The translations under genes and the position numbers were made by a program. From the NCBI GenBank assembly GCA_947588945.1, contig CANPZY010000010.1:1-50511 (forward strand): DNA of 50,511 bases. Reading direction: 5' to 3'. Under the pieces are notes generated by a model that saw only the letters and a program-made list of their open reading frames with translations, was not told the origin of the DNA and ran no database searches. Positions 1 through 10,144 of this stretch are shown piece by piece (the first letter of the stretch is position 1; the number at the start of each line of letters is the position of its first letter). The DNA comes from an uncultured Clostridia bacterium (GTDB lineage Bacteria; Bacillota; Clostridia; TANB77; CAG-508).

Positions 1-114
1 AATATTTAATTTTTTTAAACCGCTTTTTTAGGGGTTTTATTTGTTATGTGGAATTTCCTATATTATTTTTCAAACTTTTTAACTCCTTAATATTATTCAA
101 CTAAAGTATAACAA

Positions 115-147
115 AAAAGCAGGTGATTGTAAATATTCACTTGCTTT
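115..147. terminator. Probable intrinsic terminator
   Basis: AAAGCAGGTGA / TCACTTGCTTT hairpin (one G-T wobble) just past the stop of 195..845. Confidence 0.55.
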
Positions 148-194
148 GTATAAATTGTAATTTTTCGATTACTTCTTTTAATCAGTACAATTTT

Positions 195-845
195 CTATAA
201 ATCCGTAATATCTTCTATAGAAACCATTTTTACAATACCATTTTTATCAAACCAAATATTTAATCGATAATATTTGGTTTGATAACACTTTCCCCAAAAC
301 CATTCTTCAAATATTGTTCCTGCACTATATTCATAAATAGATCCCAAATTTGGTTGAATATCACCAGAATCCTCACTCGGTTCTCCTAATAATTCAACAA
401 CTTCCTCTTTTGATAATCCAATAAGAGTTTTATTATTAACGATTTCATTTATTTTTATATATTTTTCATCCATCGTTTCACTTTTATAATTAATTAGCAT
501 TATACATACACAAACTGAAATAATAACCAATAATATTATTTTAAATGTTTTACTTATTGAGGTTGTTTTTATTATCCATCTTATAACAACTATAACCAAA
601 ACAACTTGCCCTATATATATCAATAATTGTAAAAATCCCCCTAACATAAGAGCATTTTCAAAATCACTTTGAACCTGCCAAATCCTTATTATAAATAAAA
701 CAAACAAAATTATGATACTTAATATAATTTTACTTTTTTTACTGATTGATTGTGCTTTCGCTACTTTTATTATAGCAAATACTGCTAATGCTAATGGAAA
801 TATCTTTTCTATCAATACTAAGATTAACCCACTAAAAACTCTCAT
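195..845 (-). CDS. Hypothetical multi-TM membrane protein with C-terminal BamE/SmpA-like segment
   Basis: ORF; hydrophobic N-terminal half; C-terminal 'GLSKEEVVELLGEPSE...YRLNIWFDKNGIV' resembles SmpA/BamE-type repeats. Confidence 0.6.
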   Translation of the reverse strand: MRVFSGLILVLIEKIFPLALAVFAIIKVAKAQSISKKSKIILSIIILFVLFIIRIWQVQSDFENALMLGGFLQLLIYIGQVVLVIVVIRWIIKTTSISKTFKIILLVIISVCVCIMLINYKSETMDEKYIKINEIVNNKTLIGLSKEEVVELLGEPSEDSGDIQPNLGSIYEYSAGTIFEEWFWGKCYQTKYYRLNIWFDKNGIVKMVSIEDITDL

Positions 846-966
846 TTCTACCTTCTCTACAACTTACTATTTATCTAACTCACATAAATTCTAATTTGTC
901 AAACTATTTAAGAATATCTCAATTATTTTTATATTTATACTTCTAAATCAATTAAAAAATCCCTTA

Positions 967-1640
967 TTAACTATTTAATACTTCATTAAATTTATCACAT
1001 AAATTATTTATATAATCAAATTTCAATAAATCGTTTTTCCAATTTTGATTTATACTATCTTGTCCATAATATATTCCTGCTAATCCTCCAAACAAGCTCC
1101 TATTGTATCTGTGTCATTTCCTAAATTTATTGCTTTAATTATTGCTTGATTATATGTTTTTGTATTTAATAATACCCATAAGGTTGCCTCTAAAGTATAA
1201 ACAACATATCCTGTTGAATTTATTTCTTCTAATTTATACTTTTGAATATCGTTATTTAATATTCTTTCATATCTCCTTATTGTGTCTTCGAAAAAATAAT
1301 CTTTAAATTTTATTTTTTTTACAAAATTATATGCTTGATTTAAGTTTTTACATTTAAGCAATTGAATTGCATATAACACATAAATAAAGCAACCCATAAT
1401 ACTTATCTCGTGCCTATGTGTTATGGATGAAACATATTTTACGACTTCATATATTTCCTGCTCTTTCATTTTTTTTGCATAGCAGAAATATGCCAAAGGA
1501 AGTATCCTCATCATTGATCCATTACCATTATCCATTTCTGATTTTCCTCCACAGCTTTCTGCTTTTTCTTGATTTTTCTCAAATCTCATAATAGCCATTA
1601 AACAAGTTCTTCCTATATCAAAAACTTGCTTACCTAAATT
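967..1640 (-). pseudogene. Remnant of ADP-ribosylglycohydrolase (5'-truncated and frameshifted)
   Basis: ORF 1080..1598 has NGNGSMMRILPLA and GNDTDTIGA motifs; it ends prematurely, but the next frame continues GGLAGIYYGQDSINQNWKNDLLKFDYINNLCDKFNEVLNS* to 967; N-terminal half absent. Confidence 0.7.
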
Positions 1641-1642
1641 TA

Positions 1643-2668
1643 TTACTTCGTTGTTATATATAATTTTTTATTTGAATAATCATAAACTGTTTCACAATTT
1701 AATTTTCTAAATATATTATCTGCATTTTCTTCTGTATATATAACATCGTCATTGTTTTTTCCATTGTTTGATCCCTTCACTATTTTAAATTCTTTACCAT
1801 TATATTTTATTTTTTTTATTTCTTGTGAAAACATACCTTTTTTTAATATTTCAACCTCATCTAATTGATTTAAAAATCTAGGTATATTTAATATGTGATA
1901 TGTTTTATCCTCTGAATTATATATTACTATTACTGTTGTTTCTTTTCCATTAATTATTAACTCTAAATATTCAGGTTTCCATATTTCATTTATCTCTTTT
2001 TGACCTATCTTTTGTAATTCTTCTTTTTTATTATTAACATATAAAGTTTGTATATAATCATATCTAACGGATTTTATTTCTTCATCTAAACTTTTATCTG
2101 TATCACAGTGCACACTGATTAAAGAAATCATGTCTTTTACATCTAAAAAAATAGGTTCATCCATTTTATTATTTTGAGAATATAAATACTTTGCTAATTT
2201 ATATGCTTTTTCAGTTTTTTCTTCTATTTCATCATAATCATTAAGTTCAATAGATAATGTATACTGTAAAAATTCGACGCCCTCAGAAGTAAAGGTATCT
2301 TCGTCTATATTTACACCTTCTAATAATGTTTTATCTTCACAACGTTCTATATAATATTTTGTTCTTTGTGCTGAGTAATCATTATCATTTCTATATTTGG
2401 TTGTATTTAGCATCTTAAACTTTATGTCTTTATTATTTTTTGGTGATACAATATATAAGCCTCTTGATTTAGCATCTTTAGCTCCAAAATCTTCTACAAT
2501 TTCAAATTCTTCTCCATATATTTCTTTTAAGCTTTTTAAAACATTATTAGGTGCTAATACTGAAAATAGAGCATAAATAATAACAAATGCAAAAATTACT
2601 ACTGCAAGACCCAAGCAAATACATGCAATTAATACAGATTTTATTCCAAAATTAACAAATTTATTCAT
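1643..2668 (-). CDS. Hypothetical membrane-anchored protein
   Basis: ORF with single N-terminal TM. Confidence 0.6.
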   Translation of the reverse strand: MNKFVNFGIKSVLIACICLGLAVVIFAFVIIYALFSVLAPNNVLKSLKEIYGEEFEIVEDFGAKDAKSRGLYIVSPKNNKDIKFKMLNTTKYRNDNDYSAQRTKYYIERCEDKTLLEGVNIDEDTFTSEGVEFLQYTLSIELNDYDEIEEKTEKAYKLAKYLYSQNNKMDEPIFLDVKDMISLISVHCDTDKSLDEEIKSVRYDYIQTLYVNNKKEELQKIGQKEINEIWKPEYLELIINGKETTVIVIYNSEDKTYHILNIPRFLNQLDEVEILKKGMFSQEIKKIKYNGKEFKIVKGSNNGKNNDDVIYTEENADNIFRKLNCETVYDYSNKKLYITTK

Positions 2669-2688
2669 TACATATTCCTAATCTAATT

Positions 2689-3345
2689 TTATTTTTTTAG
2701 GTTATATTGTCCAATATCAGGCTCTTGAAAAATTGAATTATCAACATTTCCAAATTCATATTCTCTTATAGTAGTTTGTTCATCTAATATAGTTTTTCTT
2801 ACTAATCCAGTTTCTTTATCTATATCATATTCAGTTTTATTTTCTCCTAATAAATTATAAGGAGACAAAAAATTATTTATACTATAACATTCATAATCAT
2901 TTACTTTTGTCGTTGTAATTCTTGCAGTAACACTATATAATATTGTCTGCCATAAATTATCTGTTTGTAAAATTATCATTGTGTTTTTTCCAAGGATTTC
3001 TTTTGATTTACCTAATTCTGCTATTTTCTCATCAATTGTTTCAGCAAACATATCTATTCTACTTCCTGTATTATAATAAGATACTTTTACTTTTTCCTCA
3101 TTTACTATTTTTTCTATTATCAATAGTTCTTTTTCACCTTTTTTATATTGATTGATAATCATTGTTGTATTGTCACTAAGCTTTGTAGTTTCTTTTATGT
3201 GATAATTATTAATACTAGAATATTCTTCTGCTTTCTTTTGTAAATTACATATAATTATCGTATTTCTTATAGTATGAACCATTAGCAAAATTAACAATAC
3301 TAATAATATAATTCCAATAATTTTTAAGATTTTTCCTTTTTTCAT
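2689..3345 (-). CDS. Hypothetical membrane-anchored protein
   Basis: ORF with N-terminal TM. Confidence 0.6.
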   Translation of the reverse strand: MKKGKILKIIGIILLVLLILLMVHTIRNTIIICNLQKKAEEYSSINNYHIKETTKLSDNTTMIINQYKKGEKELLIIEKIVNEEKVKVSYYNTGSRIDMFAETIDEKIAELGKSKEILGKNTMIILQTDNLWQTILYSVTARITTTKVNDYECYSINNFLSPYNLLGENKTEYDIDKETGLVRKTILDEQTTIREYEFGNVDNSIFQEPDIGQYNLKK

Positions 3346-3472
3346 AATACATACTCCTTTTCTTCTGTGATATATTTTTATTTTTTAATTAATAATACTA
3401 TTAAGCTTTAAATTTTTATTTATTCTATTATACCATCATTATTTTGTCAATTCTTCCTGAATACTTACAAGT

Positions 3473-5338
3473 TTATTCTTCCTGAACATTTACAAGTTTA
3501 TTATTTACTCTTAACACCCTTAATGCATTTATAACAGAAATTATTGTAACTCCCACATCTGCAAATACTGCCTCCCACATTGTAGAAATTCCAAATGCGC
3601 TTAAAATTAATACAAGTATTTTTACAAAAATAGCAAATATTATATTTTCTTTAACTATTCTCATTGTTTTTTTAGATAATTGAATTGCATCTACTATTTT
3701 TGATGGCTCATCTGTCATAATTACAACATCTGCTGATTCTATTGCTGCATCTGATCCTAATGCACCCATCGCTATACCTATATCAGAAATAGCTAAAACT
3801 GGCGCATCATTTATTCCATCTCCTGCAAATAAAAGTTTACCTTTTTCGCTCTTTTCTTTTAATAGATTTTCTATCTTTTTTACCTTACCATCTGGCAATA
3901 ATTCTGCATAAACAGTATCTATACCTAATTTTTTTGCAACACTTTCGCCAACTTTTTTCTTATCTCCGGTTAGCATTACTATCTTTTTTATATTGTTCTT
4001 TTTTAAATATGCTATTGCCTTTACTGAATCTTCTTTTATCTTATCTGCTATTACTATATTTCCAACATATTTTCCATCTATTGCTACATATAAAACTGTT
4101 CCTACATCATCACATTTTGTATATTCAATTTGTCTTTCATTCATTAGTTTTTCATTTCCGACTAATACATTCTGTTTTCCAATTTTTGTAGCAATACCAA
4201 GTCCAGATAGTTCCTCTGTTTCTATAATTTGTTTTTCATCTATATTCTTGCCATATGCTTTTTTTACAGATAAAGCAATAGGATGATTTGAATAATTTTC
4301 ACTATATGCTGTAACTTTTAATAGTTCTTCTTCACTTATATCTATCGCATTAATTTTCTGTACTTCAAAAACACCATGAGTCAATGTTCCAGTTTTATCA
4401 AATACTACTATTTCAGTATTAGCTAATTGTTCTAAATAGTTACTTCCTTTTATTAAAATTCCCATCATAGATGCTCCACCTATTCCTCCAAAAAAACTTA
4501 ATGGAATAGAAATAACTAATGCACAAGGACATGATACAACTAAAAATGTTAATGCTCTATATAACCAACTTGAAAATGTTGCATCTTTTATTATAATTGG
4601 TGGTATTGTTGCAAGAAATACTGCAATAATTACAACTATTGGAGTATAATACTTTGCAAATTTCGTAATAAAATTTTCTGACTTTGCTTTTTTACTACTT
4701 GCATTTTCAACTAAATCTAGTATTTTACTTACTGTTGATTCTCCATATTCTTTTGTTACTTTAACTTTTATAACTCCAGTTAAATTTATACATCCACTTA
4801 ATACTTCTGAATTTTCTAATACATCTTTTGGTAAAGTTTCTCCTGTTAATGCTTTTGTATCTAAACTCGAACTACCTTCTATTATGCATCCATCTAAAGG
4901 AACTTTTTCTCCTGGTTTTATTACTATTATCTCTCCTATTTTTACTTCATTTGGATTAACTTTTTCTATTTTTCCATCTCTTACTACATTTGCAAAATCT
5001 GGTCTTATATCCATTAAATCTGAAATAGATTTTTTTGATTTGTCTACTGCATAATCTTGAAATAGTTCTCCTATTTGATAAAATAACATAACTGCAACTG
5101 CTTCTGGAAACTCACCAATTCCAAAAGCTCCAATTGTTGCAACAGTCATTAAAAAGTTCTCATCAAAAATTTTTCCTTTCGCCATATTTTTTATAGCTTT
5201 TATTATTATTTCTAAGCCAACAATTATATAAGATACAATATAAATTGTATTATTTATCAATTCATTGTTAAAATTAATTGTTATTGCCATTATAAATAAT
5301 ACAAGTGATATTATAATTTTCATCCCATCTTTTTTCAT
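3473..5338 (-). CDS. cadA: Heavy-metal-translocating P1B-type ATPase (Cd/Zn/Co type)
   Basis: SCPCALVISIPLSFFGG, DKTGTLTHG, GDGINDAPVLA motifs; no N-terminal HMA domain. Confidence 0.93.
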   Translation of the reverse strand: MKKDGMKIIISLVLFIMAITINFNNELINNTIYIVSYIIVGLEIIIKAIKNMAKGKIFDENFLMTVATIGAFGIGEFPEAVAVMLFYQIGELFQDYAVDKSKKSISDLMDIRPDFANVVRDGKIEKVNPNEVKIGEIIVIKPGEKVPLDGCIIEGSSSLDTKALTGETLPKDVLENSEVLSGCINLTGVIKVKVTKEYGESTVSKILDLVENASSKKAKSENFITKFAKYYTPIVVIIAVFLATIPPIIIKDATFSSWLYRALTFLVVSCPCALVISIPLSFFGGIGGASMMGILIKGSNYLEQLANTEIVVFDKTGTLTHGVFEVQKINAIDISEEELLKVTAYSENYSNHPIALSVKKAYGKNIDEKQIIETEELSGLGIATKIGKQNVLVGNEKLMNERQIEYTKCDDVGTVLYVAIDGKYVGNIVIADKIKEDSVKAIAYLKKNNIKKIVMLTGDKKKVGESVAKKLGIDTVYAELLPDGKVKKIENLLKEKSEKGKLLFAGDGINDAPVLAISDIGIAMGALGSDAAIESADVVIMTDEPSKIVDAIQLSKKTMRIVKENIIFAIFVKILVLILSAFGISTMWEAVFADVGVTIISVINALRVLRVNNKLVNVQEE

Positions 5339-5403
5339 TTTTCTTGCCTCCCAAGCTTTATATTTCTTTTGTTTAACCTAATATTTTTTCGTACTTTATT
5401 TCT

Positions 5404-5766
5404 CTATTTTTTATGTTCTATATGTTCAATACCAATTTCAAATACTTCTTTTACATGATCATCATCCAACATATAAAAAACTTCTTTTCCCGATTTTCTA
5501 CATTTAACAATCCCACTTCTTCTTAAAGTCCCTAGCTGATGTGATATAGAAGATTTGCTCATTCCTAAAACATTTGCAATATCACATACACACATCTCAT
5601 TTTGATCTAATGCAAATAAAATTTTTGCTCTAGTTGTATCTCCTATAATTTTAAAAAATTCTGCTAATTTATTAAATATATCTCCATCTAGCATATTTTT
5701 AGTTGTTTTATTAACTACATCTTGATGGATTACATTACAATCACATATAAATTCATTTTTAGACAT
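5404..5766 (-). CDS. cadC: ArsR/SmtB-family metal-responsive repressor (CadC-like)
   Basis: N-terminal CDC motif, FKIIGDTTRAKILFAL, MCVCDIANVLGMSKSSISHQLGTLRRSGIV. Confidence 0.9.
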   Translation of the reverse strand: MSKNEFICDCNVIHQDVVNKTTKNMLDGDIFNKLAEFFKIIGDTTRAKILFALDQNEMCVCDIANVLGMSKSSISHQLGTLRRSGIVKCRKSGKEVFYMLDDDHVKEVFEIGIEHIEHKK

Positions 5767-5783
5767 TCAAAACCTCCTTATAA

Positions 5784-5833
5784 TTGAATAAATACTCAAC
5801 TATATTGTATTATATGTGAATGAATACTCAACT
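5784..5833. promoter_or_regulatory. Duplicated CadC-like operator upstream of cadC-cadA
   Basis: TTGAATAAATACTCAACT (5784-5801) and GTGAATGAATACTCAACT (5816-5833) directly upstream of the ArsR gene. Confidence 0.6.
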
Positions 5834-5921
5834 GTCAATATTTTTTATAAAAATTAATATAAACTTTTTACCCATATTAATTTTACACTTACAAATTGCA
5901 TTTACTTTTTCATTTGAAAAA

Positions 5922-5960
5922 AAATAAAAACATATTAAATTTCTTAATATGTTTTTATTT
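5922..5960. terminator. Intrinsic (bidirectional-type) terminator
   Basis: AAATAAAAACATATTAA-ATTTC-TTAATATGTTTTTATTT, 17-bp perfect stem. Confidence 0.75.
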
Positions 5961-5964
5961 AATA

Positions 5965-6177
5965 TTATCTTTCTTTTTCTTCCTCTATATCGTGTAAACT
6001 TTTAATTGCTTCTTCTTTTTGCGTGGATACTATTTTCTTTTCTAACGAAAATGCTTCATGGACATTTCCACTATCAAAATTATATGTTTCTGGATTTGTT
6101 ATATCAATTCCTTGATATAGTTTCATATTTCTCAAATTTTTTATGAAATCATTCATAACTTCTTCAGATTCTTTCAT
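5965..6177 (-). CDS. Small hypothetical protein (70 aa)
   Basis: ORF between terminator and 6212..7396. Confidence 0.5.
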   Translation of the reverse strand: MKESEEVMNDFIKNLRNMKLYQGIDITNPETYNFDSGNVHEAFSLEKKIVSTQKEEAIKSLHDIEEEKER

Positions 6178-6211
6178 TTAAAAAACTCCCTTTTTAGTTA
6201 TATGCGTGCTT

Positions 6212-7396
6212 TCAAATTCCAGCACTAATAAAACCATTATAATCTTCTTCCATTATTCCAAGTATAGCATTAATATATTGTTCAATATTTGTTAAAGAAA
6301 AACATAAATATATCTTTTTATCTTTGTCTACTATATATCTGTTACCTATAGATTTATCACTAGGTATTAAATACACGTTATCATTTATTTTTACTTTTAT
6401 TCCTGTATCATATTCTTTACTTATATCATAATCTTCTAGCCAATCTGTTTTATATATTTTTGAATATTTTAGAATTGTTGTAATTTTTTCAACACTTACT
6501 TTATCTGTTAATTCTATTTGTTTATCAGGAGATATTATACTTATTTTATCCGCAGTAAACATCTGCTTTTTTAATTCGAGGTCATTCTTAAACGTGTTTT
6601 CTATAAATGTATTAAAGTTGCTTAATCCATAAGCTTCTGATAAAGTTTCACCATCATGCATCCAGCCCTTATCACTTCCATTGTATAGCCATAATTTAAT
6701 ATCATTGTTAAAATCAATTTCATAATCTGGATTTACAATATTAGGTTCATAATTTATTTGTTTAGTATAAACATTCTTACATTGATTAATAATATATTCT
6801 ATTGCAGTTTTTTCATTTATTTCTATACTGTTTTTTTTCAAAATAGTATCATTTTCACCTTTTTCAGTCATTGTAATATTTATTTTATCTGTTTTAAATT
6901 TACTTACTTCTTTTGTTAGTTTTTCATCAACTATTTGTACTACCTTTTCTAAAATTTCAGGATTTATTTTTGTTAAATAACTTTTACTCTCATTATTCAT
7001 CATAACATATCCGTCATCATCATAATAATCAAAAGCAAAACTGACATTATTTCCTAAATGTACTTTATATTGCCCCATAATTAGTAAGCCTATTTGACCA
7101 GAGTAATTATTAAGTTTTTTATTTGAAATATCATCATGTAACATTTTAATAAAATCTTTATCTGCTACATCTATATCAAAACCTTCACTTCCAACTTCCC
7201 AACTATATGTATAAGTAATCTTTATATTTTCTTGATTTTCAATTTCTACAGATTCTTTTGGTGTAAAAATTTTATATATAATATATTCTCTAACTTCTTG
7301 TCCAAAATCAGTAAACATTATTATACCAATAATTATCACTAACATTAAAAGAATAATTATTCCTGCAATTTTCCATGCTTTTTTCATACATACCAC
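6212..7396 (-). CDS. Hypothetical membrane-anchored protein
   Basis: ORF, N-terminal TM. Confidence 0.6.
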   Translation of the reverse strand: MVCMKKAWKIAGIIILLMLVIIIGIIMFTDFGQEVREYIIYKIFTPKESVEIENQENIKITYTYSWEVGSEGFDIDVADKDFIKMLHDDISNKKLNNYSGQIGLLIMGQYKVHLGNNVSFAFDYYDDDGYVMMNNESKSYLTKINPEILEKVVQIVDEKLTKEVSKFKTDKINITMTEKGENDTILKKNSIEINEKTAIEYIINQCKNVYTKQINYEPNIVNPDYEIDFNNDIKLWLYNGSDKGWMHDGETLSEAYGLSNFNTFIENTFKNDLELKKQMFTADKISIISPDKQIELTDKVSVEKITTILKYSKIYKTDWLEDYDISKEYDTGIKVKINDNVYLIPSDKSIGNRYIVDKDKKIYLCFSLTNIEQYINAILGIMEEDYNGFISAGI

Positions 7397-7463
7397 CTTT
7401 ACTATTTAAACTTATTTATATCCTTATTTTTGCCTTTCTTTATCATTATACTAAACTATATAA

Positions 7464-9035
7464 TTATTGAAATTTTGTTATATCATTAATTTTACCAGCA
7501 AAATATGGAGTATCTTTATTTTCTTCTTTTAAAAATATTGCAAAAGTATTGTCTATAGAAAATTCTCTAATTTCATTTTCTAAAATTTCTGATTTTTCTA
7601 CACTCATACCTGCTTCGCTTTTTATTTTTCCACCTGTTTTATCTAGTTCAAATTCTATAGTTTGAATAGCCTTAGTTATTTGATAATTTTCTCCATTTGA
7701 AAGCGGAAATACCTTGTTTTCTATTTCAGTGAATTCATTTTTTTCTTTTACTTTTAGGTATGGTATTTTTAGTCTTTCACTCTTTTTTATATTTTTATTA
7801 CCATTATAATTTTTCTGTTTATTTGAAATATTCTTATATATTTCATTAAAAGTTTTTCCAACTGGATTTTTACATAAAATTATTTCATCTTCTTTTTCTG
7901 TTGTTAATTTTATAGCAAAATCATCTTTTGAGTTATAATAAAGTACTTCAATTTGTTTTTTTAAATCATCTGCATTTTCTTTTATTCCAAAATATTTTGT
8001 ATTTTCATAGTTACCAAATTTTTCAGAATCCAGTTCATCAAATACTTTTTCAAACTTAAACTCTTTTTTTAGCATTGCATATAAAAACAAACTATCACCT
8101 TTTACATTCCAATTAAAGTCATCTAGAATATCACTTGTTTCATTAAATTTTTCTTTTATAGCTTTTTCAATTTCTTGTTTTAATTCCATTGATGGAACTC
8201 CTGCTTTTTTATAATAATATTTATCTGAAATATCAGAAGCTTTAAATGTTTCTTTATTTAAGTTTTCTGCAACCTTTAATTGTGGATTAAAAACTATATC
8301 TTGTTTTACAAAATCATCTTTTAAATCATTCCATATTAATTGAAATGTACCACACCAAATTGTATCATCTTTTATTTCATCATCTAATGATAATGTTGTT
8401 GTAATTCCAGTTTGAGAAATAACTACAGAATTTTCATAATCATTTATTATTTCTGCATTTTTCATATAACTTATAAGCATAATTTCAACTTGTTTTCCAT
8501 CAACTGGACTTTGAAGATATATAGAAATACTGTCTCCATTGTCCTCAGTTGTTAATTTTGTAAATCTAAAATTTTCATATTTTCTATTAGATTCAGATGA
8601 CCACTTATCTCTAGTTGAATCAAGGCAAACTCTAAAACTATTGCTTCCTTCAAAATTAACATCTTTAATTACCATGTCCCCTTCTACTGTAAAACCTACA
8701 AATCTTGCAAAATCAGGTACATTATTATTTACATTTTCTAAAAATCTATCAAGTTCATTTTTATTATAAACTTTATTTCCATTAGTTGATACTATACAAT
8801 TATCATTAGCCGCTTGTTCTATAGTATAGTCTTTTGGTAAATCTTCTATCTTTTTCATATACTCAACTTCTGTAAACTCGCTATTATTTGATTGATTTCC
8901 ATTATTAAATAGTTCGTCTTTTAAATTATTATCTATCTCCTCTTTTGATAAATTAATGTTAATTATTGATATTGTTGTTATTATTAAAATTGCAATTGTA
9001 AGTAACACTAAAAGAATTTTTACAATATTTTTCAT
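7464..9035 (-). CDS. Hypothetical membrane-anchored extracytoplasmic protein, adjacent to sigma factor
   Basis: ORF with N-terminal TM, directly downstream of the sigma-factor gene. Confidence 0.6.
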   Translation of the reverse strand: MKNIVKILLVLLTIAILIITTISIININLSKEEIDNNLKDELFNNGNQSNNSEFTEVEYMKKIEDLPKDYTIEQAANDNCIVSTNGNKVYNKNELDRFLENVNNNVPDFARFVGFTVEGDMVIKDVNFEGSNSFRVCLDSTRDKWSSESNRKYENFRFTKLTTEDNGDSISIYLQSPVDGKQVEIMLISYMKNAEIINDYENSVVISQTGITTTLSLDDEIKDDTIWCGTFQLIWNDLKDDFVKQDIVFNPQLKVAENLNKETFKASDISDKYYYKKAGVPSMELKQEIEKAIKEKFNETSDILDDFNWNVKGDSLFLYAMLKKEFKFEKVFDELDSEKFGNYENTKYFGIKENADDLKKQIEVLYYNSKDDFAIKLTTEKEDEIILCKNPVGKTFNEIYKNISNKQKNYNGNKNIKKSERLKIPYLKVKEKNEFTEIENKVFPLSNGENYQITKAIQTIEFELDKTGGKIKSEAGMSVEKSEILENEIREFSIDNTFAIFLKEENKDTPYFAGKINDITKFQ

Positions 9036-9096
9036 TTTCTTTTGCTCCTTTGTTTATATTTTAATTAAAAATGGTTATATCTAAAACCTATTTCTA

Positions 9097-10008
9097 CTAT
9101 TTAGACGTTTTTTTATTTCCTTTTAGTTGGTATTTCATAAAAATAATTGCAAATATTATAGTGACTATTAAAAATATTCCTGATATACCTAAAAAACTAA
9201 TGCCTAGATAATTTATCGAAAAACCACTTGAAACACTCACAATTACATTATCTTGTACAATAACATTTTCATAAGTGATAAGTTCATTAGTATTCTCACT
9301 TTTAATTTCATTTACCTCTGAACTTGTTGTATCTTGTTGTATATTTTTAAGTGCTTCTGATGTAGATTCTGATGTTTCACCTTCCTCTTGCTCTTGTTCT
9401 ATTATATTAGCTGATTTTCTTGGAACGCTCTTGATTAATGCTCTTAATCCAATTACAAATGTAACTATAAACATTCCTAAGTTACTCAATAATATTTTAA
9501 TTGTATTTAATGCTTTATAATATCTCCATTTTACAGTTCCAGTAGATTCATTTAACAATTTGCTAATTTCATTAAAAGAAAAATTTCCTAATATTTTTAA
9601 AGTTACGATTTGTTTTTCTTTTTCATTTAACTTACTTAATAATCTATTAAATTCATCTATATCAACAATATCATTTAATTCATTATTGTCATTTTCTATC
9701 TCGTAAATATCTTCTAATTCAATTACATTATTTTTTTTTCGTAAGAATGATATTGTTTCATTTTTAGTTAATGTATATAACCAATTTGCTTCTTTTTTAG
9801 TTGGAAATTTTTCTTTATTAAGTTCATAAATTTTTGTAAAAACTATTTGAACAATATCTTCTGAATCTGCACTATTCTTTATAATAGAGAATGCAATTCC
9901 ATATACTAATCTATTATATTTTTTATATAAATTTTCAAAAGCTTTTTCTTTGTTATTCTTAAAATCACTAAATAATTGCTTTAGTTCCTTTTCATTTATT
10001 TTTATCAA
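9097..10008 (-). CDS. Sigma-70 family (ECF-like) factor with C-terminal membrane segments
   Basis: Region 2-like N-terminus (FENLYKKYNRLVYGIAFSIIKN...DIVQIVFTKIY) and region 4 (LNEKEKQIVTLKILGNFSFNEISKLLNESTGTVKWRYYKAL), then two hydrophobic stretches. Confidence 0.85.
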   Translation of the reverse strand: MIKINEKELKQLFSDFKNNKEKAFENLYKKYNRLVYGIAFSIIKNSADSEDIVQIVFTKIYELNKEKFPTKKEANWLYTLTKNETISFLRKKNNVIELEDIYEIENDNNELNDIVDIDEFNRLLSKLNEKEKQIVTLKILGNFSFNEISKLLNESTGTVKWRYYKALNTIKILLSNLGMFIVTFVIGLRALIKSVPRKSANIIEQEQEEGETSESTSEALKNIQQDTTSSEVNEIKSENTNELITYENVIVQDNVIVSVSSGFSINYLGISFLGISGIFLIVTIIFAIIFMKYQLKGNKKTSK

Positions 10009-10080
10009 AGTTATTAATTCCTTTCGTAAAATTATTCATTAATAATTCTTTTTAGTTATATCATAAATATATATAAAAAT

Positions 10081-10110
10081 AAAGATTAGATTTTTTTATT
10101 CTAACCTTTA
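10081..10110 (-). terminator. Intrinsic terminator of dGTPase gene
   Basis: Minus strand AAAGGTTAGA-ATAAAAAAA-TCTAATCTTT followed by TATTTTTAT. Confidence 0.6.
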
Positions 10111-10144
10111 TCTCATTTTTTAAAAGACATTTTAATTTTCTTTT

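Noticed and set aside
3934-4286. Plus-strand ORFs antisense to cadA, and similar antisense ORFs across secA, pnp and tex
   Set aside because: Low-complexity hydrophobic translations opposite well-supported genes; no SD or coding character.
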